A DNA stretch of 64,000 nt, taken from Kocuria soli (GTDB lineage Bacteria > Actinomycetota > Actinomycetes > Actinomycetales > Micrococcaceae). The notes under the pieces were generated by a model. The model was not told where the DNA came from and ran no database searches. It saw only the letters and a program-made list of their open reading frames with translations. The translations under genes and the position numbers were made by a program. Below are positions 44,001-52,109 of this stretch, piece after piece. The stretch spans positions 62,001 through 126,000 of the forward strand of contig NZ_RKMF01000002.1 of assembly GCF_003797835.1 (NCBI RefSeq), read 5' to 3'. Position 1 is the first letter of the stretch, and every line of letters begins with the position of its first letter.

Positions 44001-44592
44001 CTACGGTGCCCTGTCTGCCGAGCTGCGCCGGGCCGAGGCGAACCATCACGACCTCGACGAGCTGTTCCCCAGGTTGGTGCGGGCGCGGGGATTCTCCGAT
44101 GCCGACGACATCGCCTCCGTCCTGCACCACCGGCTCACCCGCGCTACCGCCCGGCCCGCCGGCTCCGGGCGCACCCGGCAGGCACCGCGGCTCATCGCCG
44201 GGCTGATCCCGTATGCCTCCGGCGTCACCGACCCCGAGATGCACCGCACCCTCGTGGAGCGGCAGGACCTGATCGAGCGGCGTGCGGTCGCGGTCTTCGA
44301 CCGGGACACGAACGAGGGCGCACCGTGGACGGCCACGCTCGGAACGAAGCCAGTAGACGCGCGGACGGCGCAGCGGTGGCGCCGGGCCGGGCAGGTCGTC
44401 GCGGCCTACCGCGACCGCTACCAGATCACCGACGACCAGCCCCTTGGTGCAGGGGGAGGGTCGGATGCGCAGAAGATCGACGCCGCCCGCGCCGCCGCCG
44501 CCCTCAACCGGGCGAAGCAGCTCAGCCAGCAGGCCCCGGACACCGAGCAGCCGGACCTCACGGTGGAGGCCCGGCAGGGACGCACGCTCTAA
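41005..44592 (+). CDS. MobF/TrwC-type relaxase-helicase
   Basis: 1195 residues. The N-terminal relaxase has candidate nucleophile tyrosines in the first 60 residues and the HUH pair His233/His235 in DPQLHTHVVV, with YDLTFSVPKSLSALWG before it. A RecD/TraA-type helicase follows: Walker A GPAGAGKTT at about residue 564, Walker B LVILDEAS, and late motifs GYAITGHRAQGVTVD and YVAMTRGR. The C-terminal 300 residues are helical. It nicks oriT and unwinds the transferred strand. Start ATG 41005 or ATG 41029; neither has a strong ribosome site. It is the only backbone gene on the plus strand. Confidence 0.9.
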   Translation: MPTVHLAYMTVSLRVMSAGDGYQYLLRTVAAGDGDRSLSTPLTRYYTEEGTPPGSWMGSGLPYLGTGELAEGGQVSEAQLQLLVGMGRDPITGEALGEAYRQYASVQERVDKRVAGLDPELGPVSRAQQVAAIEAEEAERGTRRAVAGYDLTFSVPKSLSALWGVADAGTQSLIADAHHQAVAEVIAFLEREVATTRVGAAGPEGAVAHVDVAGVLATAFDHYDSRRADPQLHTHVVVSNKVLTVQDQKWRTLAGRPVHASVVALSELYNATLADRITGTFGIEWEARERGRDRNPAWELAPVPEELVTEFSSRTRQIEEEKTRLIDAYVEKHGREPSATTVVKLRAQATLATRPEKQAHSLADLTSEWRNRASALLGEDATGWARTITAIGEPAALLRADDVPLDTIADLGRSVVAMAGEKRSTWRRWNLHAETSRQLMGVRFASAEDREAITAMVTDAAENASLRLTPPELASSPLLFRRPDGSSRFRHSGAVLYSTEELLAAEDRLLDRSHTTTGPTVDLATVERSTSRPDMEGRRLGADQAEALQRICVSGRVVDVLVGPAGAGKTTAMSALKRSWEKQHGRGSVVGLAPSENAAQVLGEELGIETDNTAGWWQMHLFQGRTFERGQLVILDEASLAGTGSLDRITGLAEQAGAKVLLVGDWSQLQAVDAGGAFGMLVHDRDDAPELTDVHRFSARWEKTNSLSLRHGRTSAIDTLIEHQRVRGGDLEEMVDAAYAAWRHDTQSGRASILLAESRETVTQLKERARADLIMEGAITPGREVDLHDGTAASPGDRVITRENNRRLRSKNGRAWVRNGDRWTITAVGEDGSITVRPEGRRFGGSMVLPAAYVAEQVELGYAITGHRAQGVTVDTSHVVTTATTTRENFYVAMTRGRHGNFAYVATDTTDDAHVAPHPSDNPDATARSVLYGVLQHVGAELSAHETITAEQERWGSIGQLAAEYETIAQAGQHDRWATLLEVSGLTEGQVDVVLGSDAYGALSAELRRAEANHHDLDELFPRLVRARGFSDADDIASVLHHRLTRATARPAGSGRTRQAPRLIAGLIPYASGVTDPEMHRTLVERQDLIERRAVAVFDRDTNEGAPWTATLGTKPVDARTAQRWRRAGQVVAAYRDRYQITDDQPLGAGGGSDAQKIDAARAAAALNRAKQLSQQAPDTEQPDLTVEARQGRTL

Positions 44593-44608
44593 TCAGCGAA
44601 CCTCGGCA

Positions 44609-45244
44609 TTAGAGGGAACGGCCGGGCCGCTCCTGATCGAGGGCATCGAGGTCCTGCCCGGTGCCAAGACCCTGAGTTCGTGCCGGAGCCTGCTGCCGGC
44701 CGGTCCTGAGGGCGGCGAGGTCGTGGGAGCCGGTGACGAGGGTAGCGGTGCCCTCGCGCAGGAGCAGATGCGTGCCGGTGCTCGCCGCGGACGTGATCGG
44801 GCCTGGCACCGCCCCGACGCCACGGCCGAGCGCGTGTGCTTCGCGGGCGACGTTCAGCGCGCCGGATCGTGCCCCGGCTTCCACGATCACCGTCGCCGAG
44901 GACAGCGCCGCGAGGAGTCGGCCGCGGGCGATAAACCGGTGCCGGGTCGGGGTCGATCCCGGTGGCATCTCGCTCATCAGCAGCCCCAGATCGGACACCC
45001 GTTCGAGCATGTCGCGATGCCCCGCAGGGTAGAGGCGGTCCGGGCCGCTGGCCATCACCGCGATCGTGTCACCATCGGCTGCCAGCGCCCCATGATGTGC
45101 GGCGCCGTCGATGCCGTAGGCACCGCCGGAGACGACGATCTGCTCGGCTATCGACGCATCCGCGGCGAGCTCACCGGCGACATGATCCCCATAGGCGGTC
45201 GCGGCCCGAGACCCGGTGATCGTGACTTCCCCGCGGTATTGCAT
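44609..45244 (-). pseudogene. dprA: DprA-like gene, 3' fragment (split by transposon 2)
   Basis: Codes for the DprA Rossmann core: VTITGSRAATAYGDHV, VVSGGAYGIDGAAHHGAL and PTRHRFIARGRLLAALSSAT, then GHALGRGVGAVPGP-like and TGTHLLLREGTATLV. The normal N-terminal part is absent. The apparent ATG at 45244 comes from the inserted element's end. The missing N-terminal part lies at 54125-54517 on the same strand, so one gene was cut by an 8.9-kb insertion. DprA loads RecA on single-stranded DNA, which would suit an ICE near the relaxase. Confidence 0.85.
45232..45241 (+). repeat. Left terminal inverted repeat of transposon 2
   Basis: CGCGGTATTG, matched by CAATACCGCG at 54129-54138. It lies exactly where dprA coding similarity breaks. 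Confidence 0.7.
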
Positions 45245-45251
45245 CAGATGC
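45241..45251. repeat. Motif GCATCAGATGC at left end
   Basis: Palindrome with 5-bp arms, overlapping the terminal repeat. GCATCAGATG also occurs at 26825 beside the other recombinase gene. Confidence 0.55.
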
Positions 45252-45280
45252 GAGATCCGAACGGGCGTCTGCGTCAGAAA

Positions 45281-45303
45281 GGCTATCGGTCGTTTCGATA
45301 GCC
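45281..45303. repeat. Hairpin GGCTATCG/CGATAGCC
   Basis: 8-bp stem with 7-base loop between the element end and the recombinase gene. Possible recombinase accessory site, or block to transcription entering from dprA. Confidence 0.4.
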
Positions 45304-45346
45304 CCGCGATTTTCCGCGCGACGAGGTCTGACGGGCTGATAGATTC

Positions 45347-45357
45347 GCATCTAATGC
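45347..45357. repeat. Motif GCATCTAATGC before recombinase A2
   Basis: Its core CATCTAATG is in the same orientation to the gene as the core in TTACATTAGATGTAA (26944-26958) before the other recombinase. Likely shared binding site. Confidence 0.5.
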
Positions 45358-45393
45358 ACGATTAGCGCGTTATGTGGATGGATTGGGTGGTTG

Positions 45394-46512
45394 ATGGGAC
45401 GAGTTCCACACGGTGCGTCGTCACTGTATCTTGCGGGCGGGGTGTCGTTCCTCAACGCTCATGAGGCCGTGTTTGAGGCGATGATCGAGGGCTGGCGGAT
45501 GCAGCAGATCGGTGGCCGACATCTCAAGGAGGATTCGGTGTCGCGCGCTTTGGGCGTGGTCCGGAGGTTCGAGTCGTACGCGGGCAAGAAGCCGTGGGAG
45601 TGGTCCGCGGGCGACTTTGACGAGTGGATGGCGCTGCTGGTGTCGCAACGGAAGGTCGAAGCGTCGACGATCCGGTCGTACCAGGGGGCGGTGCGCGCGT
45701 TCTGCGATTACATCTGCTCGCCGCACTACGGCTGGGTTGACGAGTGCATGGAGCGTTTCGGGACGCACCCGGTTCAGGTCTGCCATGAATGGAACACGCT
45801 CGCGCACCTGCAGGATTACGAGGGCAAGCCGGGGCGACGCCCGTTGACGCGGTCGGAGCTGCAGCGCTTGCTGGATCATGCTGACGCCGAGGTGACGCGG
45901 TTGCTGGACGAGCGCCGCAAGGGTGCTCTGCCTGCGTTCCGGGACGCGACGCTGTTCAAGGTCGTCTACGCATGGGGGATGCGGGCGAGCGAGGCGGTTG
46001 GGCTTGATGTGACCGACTTCTACAGGAATTCGAAGGCTCCACAGTTCGGGGAGTTCGGTGTGATGCAGATCCGGCACGGGAAGTCGTCGCGGGGCGGGCC
46101 GCCGAAACGGCGGGCGGTCGTGTCGTTGTTCGGCTGGGCGGTTGAGGCTCTTCAGGAGTATGTCGAGCAGGTGCGTCCGTTGATGGTCCGGGACGGGTCG
46201 CCGGCGCTCTGGGTCTCGGAACGCGGGACGAGGCTGCGCACGCGGGAGCTGGCGTCGAGGTTCGCCGTCTACCGGACGGCGCTGGGGCTGGATGAGGTGT
46301 TGACGCCGCACGCGCTGCGTCATTCCTACGTGACCCACCTGATCGAGTCCGGGGTCGATCCCGCGTTCGTGCAACGTCAGGTCGGGCACCTGCACCAGTC
46401 GACGACGGCGATCTATACGGGCGTGAGCGCGGACTACATGAACACGATGATGAGTCAGGCGATCGAGAAGACGCGGCACAGGCCGCGCGATGAGGAAGAG
46501 AGCGGGCGATGA
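45394..46512 (+). CDS. Tyrosine recombinase (module 2, gene A)
   Basis: 372 residues. All catalytic residues are present: Arg197 in YAWGMRASE, His306 and Arg309 in HALRHSY, His332 in VGHLH and Tyr341 in AIYTGV. Shares FGTHPVQVCHEWNT, RDATLFKVVYAWG-type and RHSYVTHLIE segments with the recombinase at 25669-26793. ATG 45394 is preferred over TTG 45391, with GGGTGG upstream. It lies 150 bases inside the left inverted repeat and is the likely transposase. Its stop overlaps gene B (ATGA). Confidence 0.9.
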   Translation: MGRVPHGASSLYLAGGVSFLNAHEAVFEAMIEGWRMQQIGGRHLKEDSVSRALGVVRRFESYAGKKPWEWSAGDFDEWMALLVSQRKVEASTIRSYQGAVRAFCDYICSPHYGWVDECMERFGTHPVQVCHEWNTLAHLQDYEGKPGRRPLTRSELQRLLDHADAEVTRLLDERRKGALPAFRDATLFKVVYAWGMRASEAVGLDVTDFYRNSKAPQFGEFGVMQIRHGKSSRGGPPKRRAVVSLFGWAVEALQEYVEQVRPLMVRDGSPALWVSERGTRLRTRELASRFAVYRTALGLDEVLTPHALRHSYVTHLIESGVDPAFVQRQVGHLHQSTTAIYTGVSADYMNTMMSQAIEKTRHRPRDEEESGR

Positions 46513-46865
46513 GACTGATCGGGTTTGAGTGGCGGCTTCGGGAGGTGATGGCGGCGGCGGGAATGTTCTCCACGACGAAGCTGGTCCCGCTGCTGGAAGA
46601 GCGGGGCGTCTACTTGTCGACGAGCCAGGTATATCGGCTCGCCGCGGAGAAGCCGGAGCGGATGAACATGCAGGCGCTGGTCGCGCTGCTGGACATCTTC
46701 GATTGCACGTTCGAGGAGCTCGCGCCGCGGGTGGTCCTCGGCAGCGCGGTCGCAGCGACCGGGACGACCGATCCTGGGCCGGAGCGGGGCGATTCGGCGA
46801 CGAACCGACTCCGGGAGTCGGGCCTGAAGCCGCGTAGGGCGCAGATTCTCCCGCCGGATGCTTGA
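46509..46865 (+). CDS. Small XRE-type HTH protein (module 2, gene B)
   Basis: 118 residues. The HTH (EWRLREVMAAAGMFSTTKLV, STSQVYRLAAEKPERMNMQA, then VALLDIFDCTFEELAPR) is followed by a Thr/Gly/Arg-rich tail. Paralogue of the 25328-25672 protein. Overlaps gene A by 4 bases and gene C by 8 bases, so the three are translated together. Confidence 0.8.
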   Translation: MRLIGFEWRLREVMAAAGMFSTTKLVPLLEERGVYLSTSQVYRLAAEKPERMNMQALVALLDIFDCTFEELAPRVVLGSAVAATGTTDPGPERGDSATNRLRESGLKPRRAQILPPDA

Positions 46866-49452
46866 CCCGGTCTTCGCCGCGCTGACCACGCAGATCGCCG
46901 CCGTCGAGCAGGCTCTTCCGCGTGAGCGGATCGCCGAGATCGTGAACGGCTCGTTCCGGCAGCTGCCGGTTGCCCGCCGGACGCTCGACCTGGTCACGCA
47001 GGCACCCGGGCTGCTCACCGCGGCGGATCCGCAGACCACGCCGGCTCTGGCAAGTCTGTTGCTTCGCCTCCACGAGGCTGGAGCGCGGACTGTCCGACCG
47101 CCGCGTTGCGCACACTGCGGCGGGCTGCGGAAGCTGCTGCAGCGCACGCCGACCGGGCGGATCTGCGCTCCATGCGGTCGCCGTCTCGCTTCCAGGAGCG
47201 GACTCTGTGATCGTTGCGGGCACACCCGCCGCGTGCAGACAGGGCCCGGTGAGAGCGCGTACTGCAAACGATGCTGGGTCGACATGAAACCCGAAGCGGC
47301 CGAGCGCATCGTCGAGCAAGTCCGCCGCCATCGCCGTGTCGCGACCGCGACCATCCTTCGAGCGGTGGAGCAGATGGCGGCGGACGGGAGGGACCGCCGA
47401 GTGCGGCTGATGCTCGAGCTGCAGGCCCACGGCGCGGAGTGGTTCTCCGACCCGGCCGCGGGCTCTGTGCTGTTCGGCACGTTCTACGACCTTCTCCACG
47501 CGGACGGCGCGCGTCTGCCCGAACGACGCTGCGGAGGCTGCGGCACCACGCGCACGCTCACCGAACGCGTCGAGGGACGAGTGAGCTGCCGACGCTGCTA
47601 CCGGATCGCGCACCATGCCCCCTGCGATGGCTGCGACGACGTCACCAACCTGGAGCGGGTGCTCTCCGACGGGCGGCGACTCTGCCAACGCTGCACGAAC
47701 AAGCTCCCCGACGAGAACGCCGTCTGCGTGAGCTGCGGCAACCATCGACTGATCGCCTACCGCAGCCCGGAGGGCCCGCTGTGTTCAACGTGTCGGAGCT
47801 CCTCCCGGCTGGACACCTGCACGGACTGCGGGGAGCTTGCGCCCTGTTTGTTCCACGGCAGCGAGAAAGCGATCTGCAAACCCTGCTCCGACAAGGCCAG
47901 CGTCGACACCTGCACGATCTGCGGGAACGAGCGGCAATGCCGCTGGCCGGGAACCGCGCGCGCCGCCTGCGAGCAGTGCTCCAACCCTCGCCAGCCCTGC
48001 GTGAGCTGCGGGGAGGTCCGGCTGCGCCACAAGCGCACCGAAGACGGCTCCGGCTATCTCTGCTGGGCCTGCGTTCCGCCGATCATCGAGACCTGCACAA
48101 GCTGCGGAGACGCTCGGATAGTGAACGGCCGGATCGAGGGCCGGCCGTTCTGCCCGCTCTGCTATCCCCGCCAACCGGAGTCGTTCCGCCCCTGCACCAG
48201 CTGCGGGACCATCACACGGCTGATCGCGAAGCTCTGCCCCCGTTGCCGAGCCGATCAGATGATCCGGGAGATGGTGCCCGACGAGCTCGCCGCCTCCGAT
48301 GCACGCATCGCGCATCTGCGAGAGCGGTGGTTCCAGGGTGCTCCGTCGAAGATCGTCTACGCCTTCGAACGCGGCACCGTCGCCTGCACGCTGATCACCC
48401 GAGTGCTCACCGCCCCATCCCTGCGCACTCACGCCTACCTCGACCAGGCCGGCTCGGAGTATCAGACCCGAGCGGTTCGGTCCGTGCTCATCGACCACGG
48501 GCTGCTCCCACCGCGGGACGAGCTGCTCGCCCGGTTCGAGCTCTGGCTCGACAGCGCACTTGCCGAGATCCCCGACCCGGGTGAACAGCGCACCGTCACC
48601 CAATACGCGCGATGGCGACACCTGCGCGCACTGCGCCGCAACACGATGCCGTCCCGATCAGGCCAGCTGTCCTGGCGGCGGCTCGAGATCGCGGGGATCA
48701 TCGAACTGCTGGAATGGATCCATACCCGCGGAGGTTCTCTCGTGTCCCTCACCCAGGCGGATGTCGATGAATGGCTCACCGGCGGCCGACGCCCGTTCCT
48801 GCACCACTTCCTGACCTGGACCGCACGGGCCGGCGCATCCCGACCGCTCACCGCTCCACGCCCGCCATCAGGAGCCTTGAGCCCGCAAGCCATGAGCGAC
48901 GAGGAACGCTGGCGGCTGCTCGCCGATGTCACCTCCGACCCGTCCATCAACCCGCACACGAAGCTCGCCGCGGGGCTGATGCTCATGTTCGGCGTCCGGG
49001 CGGCGAAGATCGTCCAGTTGCGCGCGGAAGACGTCACCGTCACGGACCAGGCCGTGGTCGTCCGCCTCGGCCAGGAACCTCTCGTGCTCCCCGCCGAGCT
49101 CGCGCCGGCGGCCGCGGGAGCCGCCAGCAACCGCACCGCGCCTCGCATGTTCGTGGAGAGCATCGAACAGGAGTGGGTCTATCCCGGAACCCGGGCCGGG
49201 CATCACATGGCCCCCGACACGCTGAATACCCGGCTCCGCGCTGCCGGCATCCCGCCGCGACTTGCCCGCACCGGCGCGCTGATAGCGCTCGCGCAGGAAC
49301 TCCCACCCGTCGTTCTCAGCCGGCTGACTGGCCTGGACATCTCCTCCGCGATCGCCTGGTCCAACGCGATCGGCGCGAACAGCACCGCCTACGCCGCGCG
49401 GTCGTCGAGCGCGTCGGCATGCCCCTCCCAGTCGTCCTGCACTGAAATCTGA
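46858..49452 (+). CDS. Zinc-ribbon array protein with degenerate tyrosine-recombinase domain (module 2, gene C)
   Basis: 864 residues. An N-terminal helical lead is followed, from about residue 80 to 470, by some twenty CxxC pairs (CAHC, CAPC, CDRC, CKRC, CGGC, CRRC, CDGC, CVSC, CTDC, CTIC, CTSC and others), consistent with ten zinc ribbons in tandem. The C-terminal 350 residues resemble a tyrosine recombinase: LMLMFGVRAAKIVQLRAEDV keeps the box I Arg, but box II reads RLARTGALIALAQ and the Tyr region ISSAIAWSNAIG lacks the nucleophile. Roughly 300 residues longer than the copy at 23654, mainly by more ribbons. Probably a non-catalytic DNA-binding partner. Confidence 0.65.
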   Translation: MLDPVFAALTTQIAAVEQALPRERIAEIVNGSFRQLPVARRTLDLVTQAPGLLTAADPQTTPALASLLLRLHEAGARTVRPPRCAHCGGLRKLLQRTPTGRICAPCGRRLASRSGLCDRCGHTRRVQTGPGESAYCKRCWVDMKPEAAERIVEQVRRHRRVATATILRAVEQMAADGRDRRVRLMLELQAHGAEWFSDPAAGSVLFGTFYDLLHADGARLPERRCGGCGTTRTLTERVEGRVSCRRCYRIAHHAPCDGCDDVTNLERVLSDGRRLCQRCTNKLPDENAVCVSCGNHRLIAYRSPEGPLCSTCRSSSRLDTCTDCGELAPCLFHGSEKAICKPCSDKASVDTCTICGNERQCRWPGTARAACEQCSNPRQPCVSCGEVRLRHKRTEDGSGYLCWACVPPIIETCTSCGDARIVNGRIEGRPFCPLCYPRQPESFRPCTSCGTITRLIAKLCPRCRADQMIREMVPDELAASDARIAHLRERWFQGAPSKIVYAFERGTVACTLITRVLTAPSLRTHAYLDQAGSEYQTRAVRSVLIDHGLLPPRDELLARFELWLDSALAEIPDPGEQRTVTQYARWRHLRALRRNTMPSRSGQLSWRRLEIAGIIELLEWIHTRGGSLVSLTQADVDEWLTGGRRPFLHHFLTWTARAGASRPLTAPRPPSGALSPQAMSDEERWRLLADVTSDPSINPHTKLAAGLMLMFGVRAAKIVQLRAEDVTVTDQAVVVRLGQEPLVLPAELAPAAAGAASNRTAPRMFVESIEQEWVYPGTRAGHHMAPDTLNTRLRAAGIPPRLARTGALIALAQELPPVVLSRLTGLDISSAIAWSNAIGANSTAYAARSSSASACPSQSSCTEI

Positions 49453-49670
49453 CGATGACGTTTCCAGGGATGTCACGTCGTGAGAATCGGGCGGCACCGA
49501 TTCTGCTCGGCGGTCAACTCGTCCTGATCGTGGCCGCGCTCTCCTTCGACATAGGCCACGAACAACACCCACGCCGTGTCCGATGATCGGCGTCGGGTGG
49601 GAGGGCGTCTGGTGTCCGAGTTCGTCGTTCCGGTCAACCACGTCGTATGACCTTGACGTGCAGGAGCCGC

Positions 49671-50591
49671 TCAATGCCGCTCGGTCGGCACGCTCGGCCG
49701 GTCCCCGGGAGAGTGCGTCGACTGAGGGTCGCAGCAGTCCTCCTCGGTCCTCCGTCCGGAGTTCCGACGGCGTTGATGAAGGAATCCGCTTAGTAGCACG
49801 ATGAGCACCACGGTGGTAGACAGGCCGGCGATGACGCCGGTGTTGCTTTGGAGCCAGTTCGATATCGTCGCCGAGACAGCGGCGACGTCGGTGCGCCCTG
49901 CGGAAGGGGCATCGCCGACGACAACTGGAAACCAGTACCAAGCCAGGTAGACGCCGGTGAGGATCAGGACGGCGGCGGTGACCTTGGGAACGAATCGTGT
50001 CAGTGCGGCGATCCGCCTGGACAGCACAGAACCGGCTACGGCGGCGACCACGGCGACAAGCAGCAGGACGGTGGCGGAGCCGGCGGCATAGATGGCGAAG
50101 ACGAGGAGCAGCCCGACGAAACTGGCTGTCGCCTGGGCCTGGGCGATGACCGCGAGGAGTACGCCGAAGGTGCACGACAGCGAGGCCGCGGCGTAGCCGA
50201 CGCCGAAGACGACCATGCGCACGGCGCTGGGCAGCCGTTCGATTGCGCGGCCGGGTATGCCGGGAAGCCGGAGGGACATAGAGCGTCCGGCTAGCATCGC
50301 CCCGCCGAGCAGCACCAACAGGATCCCGACGGCGAGGCCGAGGGCTGGGGCGGCCTGGATCAGGCCCCGTGCGCCGGCGCTTACCGCGACGCCAGCCAAG
50401 GCGAGCGTGCCCGCAAACCCGATCGTCAGCGCGAGGCCAGCCCGTAGGGCGCGCAGCAGGCGCACCGGGGCTGAGGAAGAGGCGGCGTCGCCCAGCGCAT
50501 GGGTGATCCAGGCCGGGAGCAGCGCGAAGCCGCAGGGATTGACGGGGGCGATCATCCCGGCGGCGAAGGCAAGGGCGAGGAGTCCGCCCAT
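49671..50591 (-). CDS. CcdA/DsbD-like membrane protein in mer operon
   Basis: 306 residues, about seven membrane helices. The CcdA-type pair of conserved segments is visible: APVNPCGFALLPAW and AAASLSCTFGVLLAV, each with a Cys that would form the redox pair. The cytoplasmic tail has EEDCCDPQS. CcdA/DsbD proteins carry reducing power across the membrane. Last gene of the mer operon, 3 bases after the TlpA-like gene. Either a redox partner of that lipoprotein or a mercury transporter; the redox role is favoured by context. Confidence 0.8.
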   Translation of the reverse strand: MGGLLALAFAAGMIAPVNPCGFALLPAWITHALGDAASSSAPVRLLRALRAGLALTIGFAGTLALAGVAVSAGARGLIQAAPALGLAVGILLVLLGGAMLAGRSMSLRLPGIPGRAIERLPSAVRMVVFGVGYAAASLSCTFGVLLAVIAQAQATASFVGLLLVFAIYAAGSATVLLLVAVVAAVAGSVLSRRIAALTRFVPKVTAAVLILTGVYLAWYWFPVVVGDAPSAGRTDVAAVSATISNWLQSNTGVIAGLSTTVVLIVLLSGFLHQRRRNSGRRTEEDCCDPQSTHSPGDRPSVPTERH

Positions 50592-50594
50592 CGC

Positions 50595-51113
50595 TCAGGC
50601 CCCGGCCTTGTGGAGCGCGGAGACGATCGTATCGGCGTCGGGGTCGGTGGCGCGGAAGGTCACCTGTCCGTCACTGTCGACGATGATCAGTGTAGACAGC
50701 GCGGCGACCCCGAAGCGCTGGGACAGCGCCGCGCCCTCGTCGATGGCGGCGGGGACATGCACGGCGTCGACGTACTCCATGAACCTCTGAATGGTCTCGG
50801 TAGGTTCGCGCGGATCCATGTCGACGGCGAGGAACTGGGCATCGATGCCGGCCTCCTCGGCCGCGGCTGCCGCCTGACCGAGGGATCGGACTCCGCCGAC
50901 GCATTCGCCGCAGCCGACGGAGAAGAAGAACACCGCGGTGGGCTTCCCGGCGGCGGGCAGGCTGATCCGCTGAGCGTCGATGCTGGTCACCGTCGCGGCG
51001 GTGGCAGTCTCGGCAGAGACGGGATCCTTATCAACGGTGCCGCAGGCGGTCAGGATGAGCGAGCCTGCGAGCAGGAGGGTGGCGAGCGAACGACGGGCGC
51101 GGGAGCTGATCAT
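50595..51113 (-). CDS. TlpA-like thioredoxin-fold lipoprotein
   Basis: 172 residues. The lipoprotein signal ends LILTACG (lipobox, Cys24). The thioredoxin-like domain has the active site VGCGECVGG (CxxC) and the cis-Pro-like region VAALSTLIIVDSDG. Outside the membrane it could reduce thiols or bind Hg(II). ATG 51113 overlaps the MerT-like gene by 4 bases. Co-operonic with a CcdA-like protein, the usual partner of such thioredoxins. Confidence 0.82.
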   Translation of the reverse strand: MISSRARRSLATLLLAGSLILTACGTVDKDPVSAETATAATVTSIDAQRISLPAAGKPTAVFFFSVGCGECVGGVRSLGQAAAAAEEAGIDAQFLAVDMDPREPTETIQRFMEYVDAVHVPAAIDEGAALSQRFGVAALSTLIIVDSDGQVTFRATDPDADTIVSALHKAGA

Positions 51114-51409
51114 TGGTTCTGTTCGCCCTTCGGGTCGGTGCGGTGAGCGGATTCGGTGGGCGGGCAGCAGTCAGGTTCGACACGGCCGCGGCGGGTTCGG
51201 CGGCGGACGACGACGAGCAGCACGATCGCGAGGAGCGCAATGCCCACGCCGATCACCCACGGGTTGCCGAGAAGGAGCCCGCCGATGCCAGTAAGCATTC
51301 CGCCGGCGATGAGCACGGGCAGCGCGCAGCAGATCGTCATGAGGAGCACGGCACCGGCTCCCAGGAGTAGGCCACCGCCTCGCGTTCGGTCGTCGTGTTT
51401 GGAGGTCAT
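51110..51409 (-). CDS. Small cysteine-rich membrane protein, MerT/MerE-like
   Basis: 99 residues with two membrane helices. The first carries a vicinal pair (MTICCALPVLIAGG), as in MerT/MerF/MerE mercury importers, and the C-terminal tail has a second pair (PDCCPP). ATG 51409 chosen; the frame is open to 51442. Between merB and the TlpA-like gene. Mercury uptake to the cytoplasmic reductase is the likely role; exact family not certain. Confidence 0.7.
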   Translation of the reverse strand: MTSKHDDRTRGGGLLLGAGAVLLMTICCALPVLIAGGMLTGIGGLLLGNPWVIGVGIALLAIVLLVVVRRRTRRGRVEPDCCPPTESAHRTDPKGEQNQ

Positions 51410-51438
51410 AGCGTTCTCGAATCCTTCTGTGTCGCGGG

Positions 51439-52089
51439 TCAACAGCAGCGGGGACAGTCGTCGGCCACCGGGGTGTCGTCCTGAAGCAGGTCGAGCAGGC
51501 TCGTTGTGAGCTCGTTGCCGATCCGGTAGGCCTCGGCCACCGACACCACCTCGGCACCGGGATGCTCAGAGAGCCACCCGGTGGCGTCGTCGACGGAGGC
51601 GAAATAGTGCACCTGGTTGCAGAAGGCCGAGCGGATCGAGGTGATCTGCTCCAGGTTCACCAGCGACACCACGGCGCTCGGGGGTGTGACGCCGGTGACA
51701 CCGGCAACCGGATCGATGGTGACGCGGATCGTCTCTCCGCTGGCCGGGGAGACGGACTCCACGCGCGCTGGGCGATCGAGGAGGGCCGGGAAGATGAGGG
51801 TGTCCAGGGCGCACCAGGTGTAGAGCTCCTCACCGTCGACGGTGAACCGGTGCGGTGTAGGGCGCAGCGTGAGGCCCTGGCCGACGATTCGGCCCTGGTC
51901 GTCGTACTCGGTGTCCAGCATCGCGGCCAGTCCGAGCCGTACCTCGTCGATCGTGCGGCCCGCAGCCACGGACAGCTGTTGGACGGTGACGGGGTCACCG
52001 TCGGCGAGCAGCCGCAGCAGCGGGATGAGCAGGCCGGTCTCTCCCAGTCGGCTGAGCCGCTCGGGCAGTTGCATGCTGAGGTCAGACAT
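51439..52089 (-). CDS. merB: Organomercurial lyase
   Basis: 216 residues. The catalytic triad of MerB is present: Cys93 and Asp96 in YTWCALDTLIFP and Cys157 in SAFCNQVHYF. An N-terminal winged-helix segment (PLLRLLADGDPVTVQQLSVA) precedes. Cleaves carbon-mercury bonds and passes Hg(II) to MerA. The C-terminus adds DCPRCC. ATG 52089 lies behind GGAGGAACC. Confidence 0.93.
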   Translation of the reverse strand: MSDLSMQLPERLSRLGETGLLIPLLRLLADGDPVTVQQLSVAAGRTIDEVRLGLAAMLDTEYDDQGRIVGQGLTLRPTPHRFTVDGEELYTWCALDTLIFPALLDRPARVESVSPASGETIRVTIDPVAGVTGVTPPSAVVSLVNLEQITSIRSAFCNQVHYFASVDDATGWLSEHPGAEVVSVAEAYRIGNELTTSLLDLLQDDTPVADDCPRCC

Positions 52090-52109
52090 CGTGGGTTCCT
52101 CCAGTTCGT

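Noticed and set aside
41941-44244. 767-codon minus-strand open frame inside the relaxase
   Set aside because: Antisense shadow; composition is His/Arg/Gly-rich with no recognisable motif, while the relaxase frame carries HUH and helicase motifs.
45421-47745. 774-codon minus-strand open frame over the second recombinase module
   Set aside because: Antisense shadow of three overlapping plus-strand genes with clear families.
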